DNA of 29,106 bases from Tubulinosema ratisbonensis (Eukaryota; Microsporidia; Tubulinosematidae). The stretch is from assembly GCA_004000155.1 (NCBI GenBank), contig RCSS01000331.1:1-29106 (forward strand), written 5' to 3'. Shown piece by piece: positions 28,240 through 29,106 of this stretch. How positions within the stretch are numbered: the first letter of the stretch is position 1; every line of letters starts with the position of its first letter. The notes beneath the pieces were generated by a model. It made no database searches. It saw only the letters and a program-made list of their open reading frames with translations, and was not told the origin of the DNA. The translations under genes and the position numbers were made by a program.

Positions 28240-28263
28240 ACATGGACAAAAAAATTTGTATTT
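28240..28263 (+). repeat. Inner direct repeat of the Tc1/mariner end
   Basis: Contains GACAAAAAAATTTGTATTT, differing from the outer copy by one base-length change, in the same orientation at a spacing of 169 bp. The ATG within it opens a 77-codon frame that is not a gene. Confidence 0.6.
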
Positions 28264-28354
28264 CATTTAAAAAAATTTTTGGTGTAATTTCTTTTACTTT
28301 TTGCTACGTAATTATTTATTCCCACATAGCAAAAGTTAAAAAAATTAACGCGAA

Positions 28355-29106
28355 CTTACGCTTGAACAAAAAAGAATGGTCGTTGGTATGTCGAAAAATG
28401 GATTCACTAAATTTAAAGGTAAGTTTGATGAATCGTAACCAACAAAGCATTCATATGTCACTGTACGAAATATAGAATCAACAATAATAAACAAAAAAAT
28501 CTTCTCTGGTAGGAGAAAAGTAATAAATGAAAATATAGGCAAAATAATTTTAAAGGAAATAAGTAAAAACCGATTCTTAACTGGCAAATTGTTACTCGAA
28601 AGAATACAAGAAACAGATAAGATTAAATTGTATGAAAGAAAAATACAAGGGGGTTGAATTTTAGTGCTATAAAACATGTTTACCATGTAAAGTCCCTTTG
28701 ATTTCCAAAAAAAATAGAATAAAAACTCTAGCACAAGCTTTTATTCTAAACAAAAATTATTCTGGGAAAGAATTATACGGTTAGATGAAACTAAAATAAA
28801 CCTTTTTGTTCTGATAGCAAAAAAATATGTATAAAGAAAAGAAGAGAAAGCACTGATGAAAAGTGTCCAGCGAAAACCGTCAAGATAAGTGCCTGAAGCA
28901 TAATTTATTGAGGTTGTATGAATTTTAAAGGTGATAGAAAACTAATTACTATAGATGGTATTATGACGGATGTGAATTATATAAAAATTATTAAAAGAAT
29001 TTATTTGCATCTGCTAAATGATGAAGATCGATTCAGAATCTGTTTTACAGCAAGACTTAGATCCAAAGCATACAAGCAAGGTAGTGAAAAAAATTTCTGA
29101 AGAAAA
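28355..29106 (+). pseudogene. Tc1/mariner transposase, frameshifted and stopped, partial
   Basis: Plus-strand frames follow a Tc1/mariner transposase in order. From 28355 the DNA-binding region reads RMVVGMSKNGF, VTVRNIES, FSGRRKV and EISKNRFLTGKLLLERI, in one frame interrupted by a TAA and ended by a TGA near 28656. Around 28760-28830 come FWERIIRLDETKINLF, with the first catalytic Asp, and KKYV followed by a stop. From 28918 MNFKGDRKLITIDGIMTD corresponds to the F-I-D-G-I-M-T box. Near 29050 a shifted frame gives QQDLDPKHTSK with the second catalytic Asp. At least two internal stops and two frameshifts make it inactive. The 129-codon minus-strand frame at 28345-28734 is its shadow. The third catalytic residue lies beyond the window. 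Confidence 0.9.

Larger units (their letters stand above)
28066..29106 (+). mobile_element. Degenerate Tc1/mariner element, 5' part, running off the window
   Basis: Begins with TA followed by CAGTGATAGACAAAA (from 28068), which resembles Tc1-type inverted-repeat ends, and contains a broken Tc1/mariner transposase from 28355 to the window end. A second copy of the end sequence lies 169 bp inward (28240-28263), an IR/DR-like layout. The right end is outside the window. Confidence 0.8.

Noticed and set aside
28242..28475. 77-codon plus-strand frame starting MDKKICIS
   Set aside because: Its start lies in the inner end repeat of the Tc1/mariner relic and it runs across frames of the broken transposase.
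28345..28734. 129-codon minus-strand frame resembling a membrane protein
   Set aside because: It is antisense to the DNA-binding part of the Tc1/mariner transposase relic, whose plus-strand reading has clear family motifs; the hydrophobicity is a by-product of antisense lysine codons.

Overview
The window looks like a contig from a very AT-rich microsporidian genome, although I cannot name the species. The protein-coding genes are intronless. They include a eukaryotic uS7 (RPS5), a CCT zeta chaperonin subunit, an enolase and a small homeodomain protein. Several of these starts carry a CCC block directly or a few bases upstream of the ATG (uS7, CCT6, enolase and two members of a paralogous family), which is a start-site signal described for microsporidia. 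No tRNA, rRNA or CRISPR array was recognised.

Layout. Positions 1-2.3 kb hold a multi-pass membrane protein with a basic, AT-hook-like tail and, close behind it, uS7, both on the minus strand. From 2.4 to 3.55 kb lies a decayed Merlin/IS1016-type (ISXO2-like) DNA transposon with terminal inverted repeats of about 110 bp. A small unassigned gene follows at 3.76-4.09 kb. The 4.1-7.8 kb stretch has no intact gene. It carries two copies of a dispersed repeat of about 220 bp, one split by an insertion of about 200 bp with a pol III B-box-like motif, and a possible integrase relic. Positions 7.9-14.2 kb form a denser conserved block: a charged disordered protein with a 47-residue tandem repeat and a PAM2-like motif (+), CCT zeta (-), a homeodomain protein (-) and enolase (-).

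From 15 kb to the end the character changes. Three diverged paralogues (P1 15575-17104, P2 19976-21637, P3 25646-27178) lie on the minus strand, separated by 3-4 kb of AT-rich DNA with no recognised genes. Each begins with a predicted signal peptide; two carry a lysine/arginine cluster resembling a nuclear localisation signal. They share a domain I do not recognise and look like a lineage-specific secreted family, possibly host-directed. Two more dispersed-repeat copies, a second ISXO2-like relic near 24.8 kb and a Tc1/mariner relic from 28.07 kb to the window end lie among or beside them.

The functional links between the conserved genes are generic (translation, protein folding, glycolysis, transcription). 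The most unusual content is the secreted paralogue family, the PAM2-bearing protein, the repeat family with an internal hairpin, and the placement of N characters almost entirely at synonymous codon positions.
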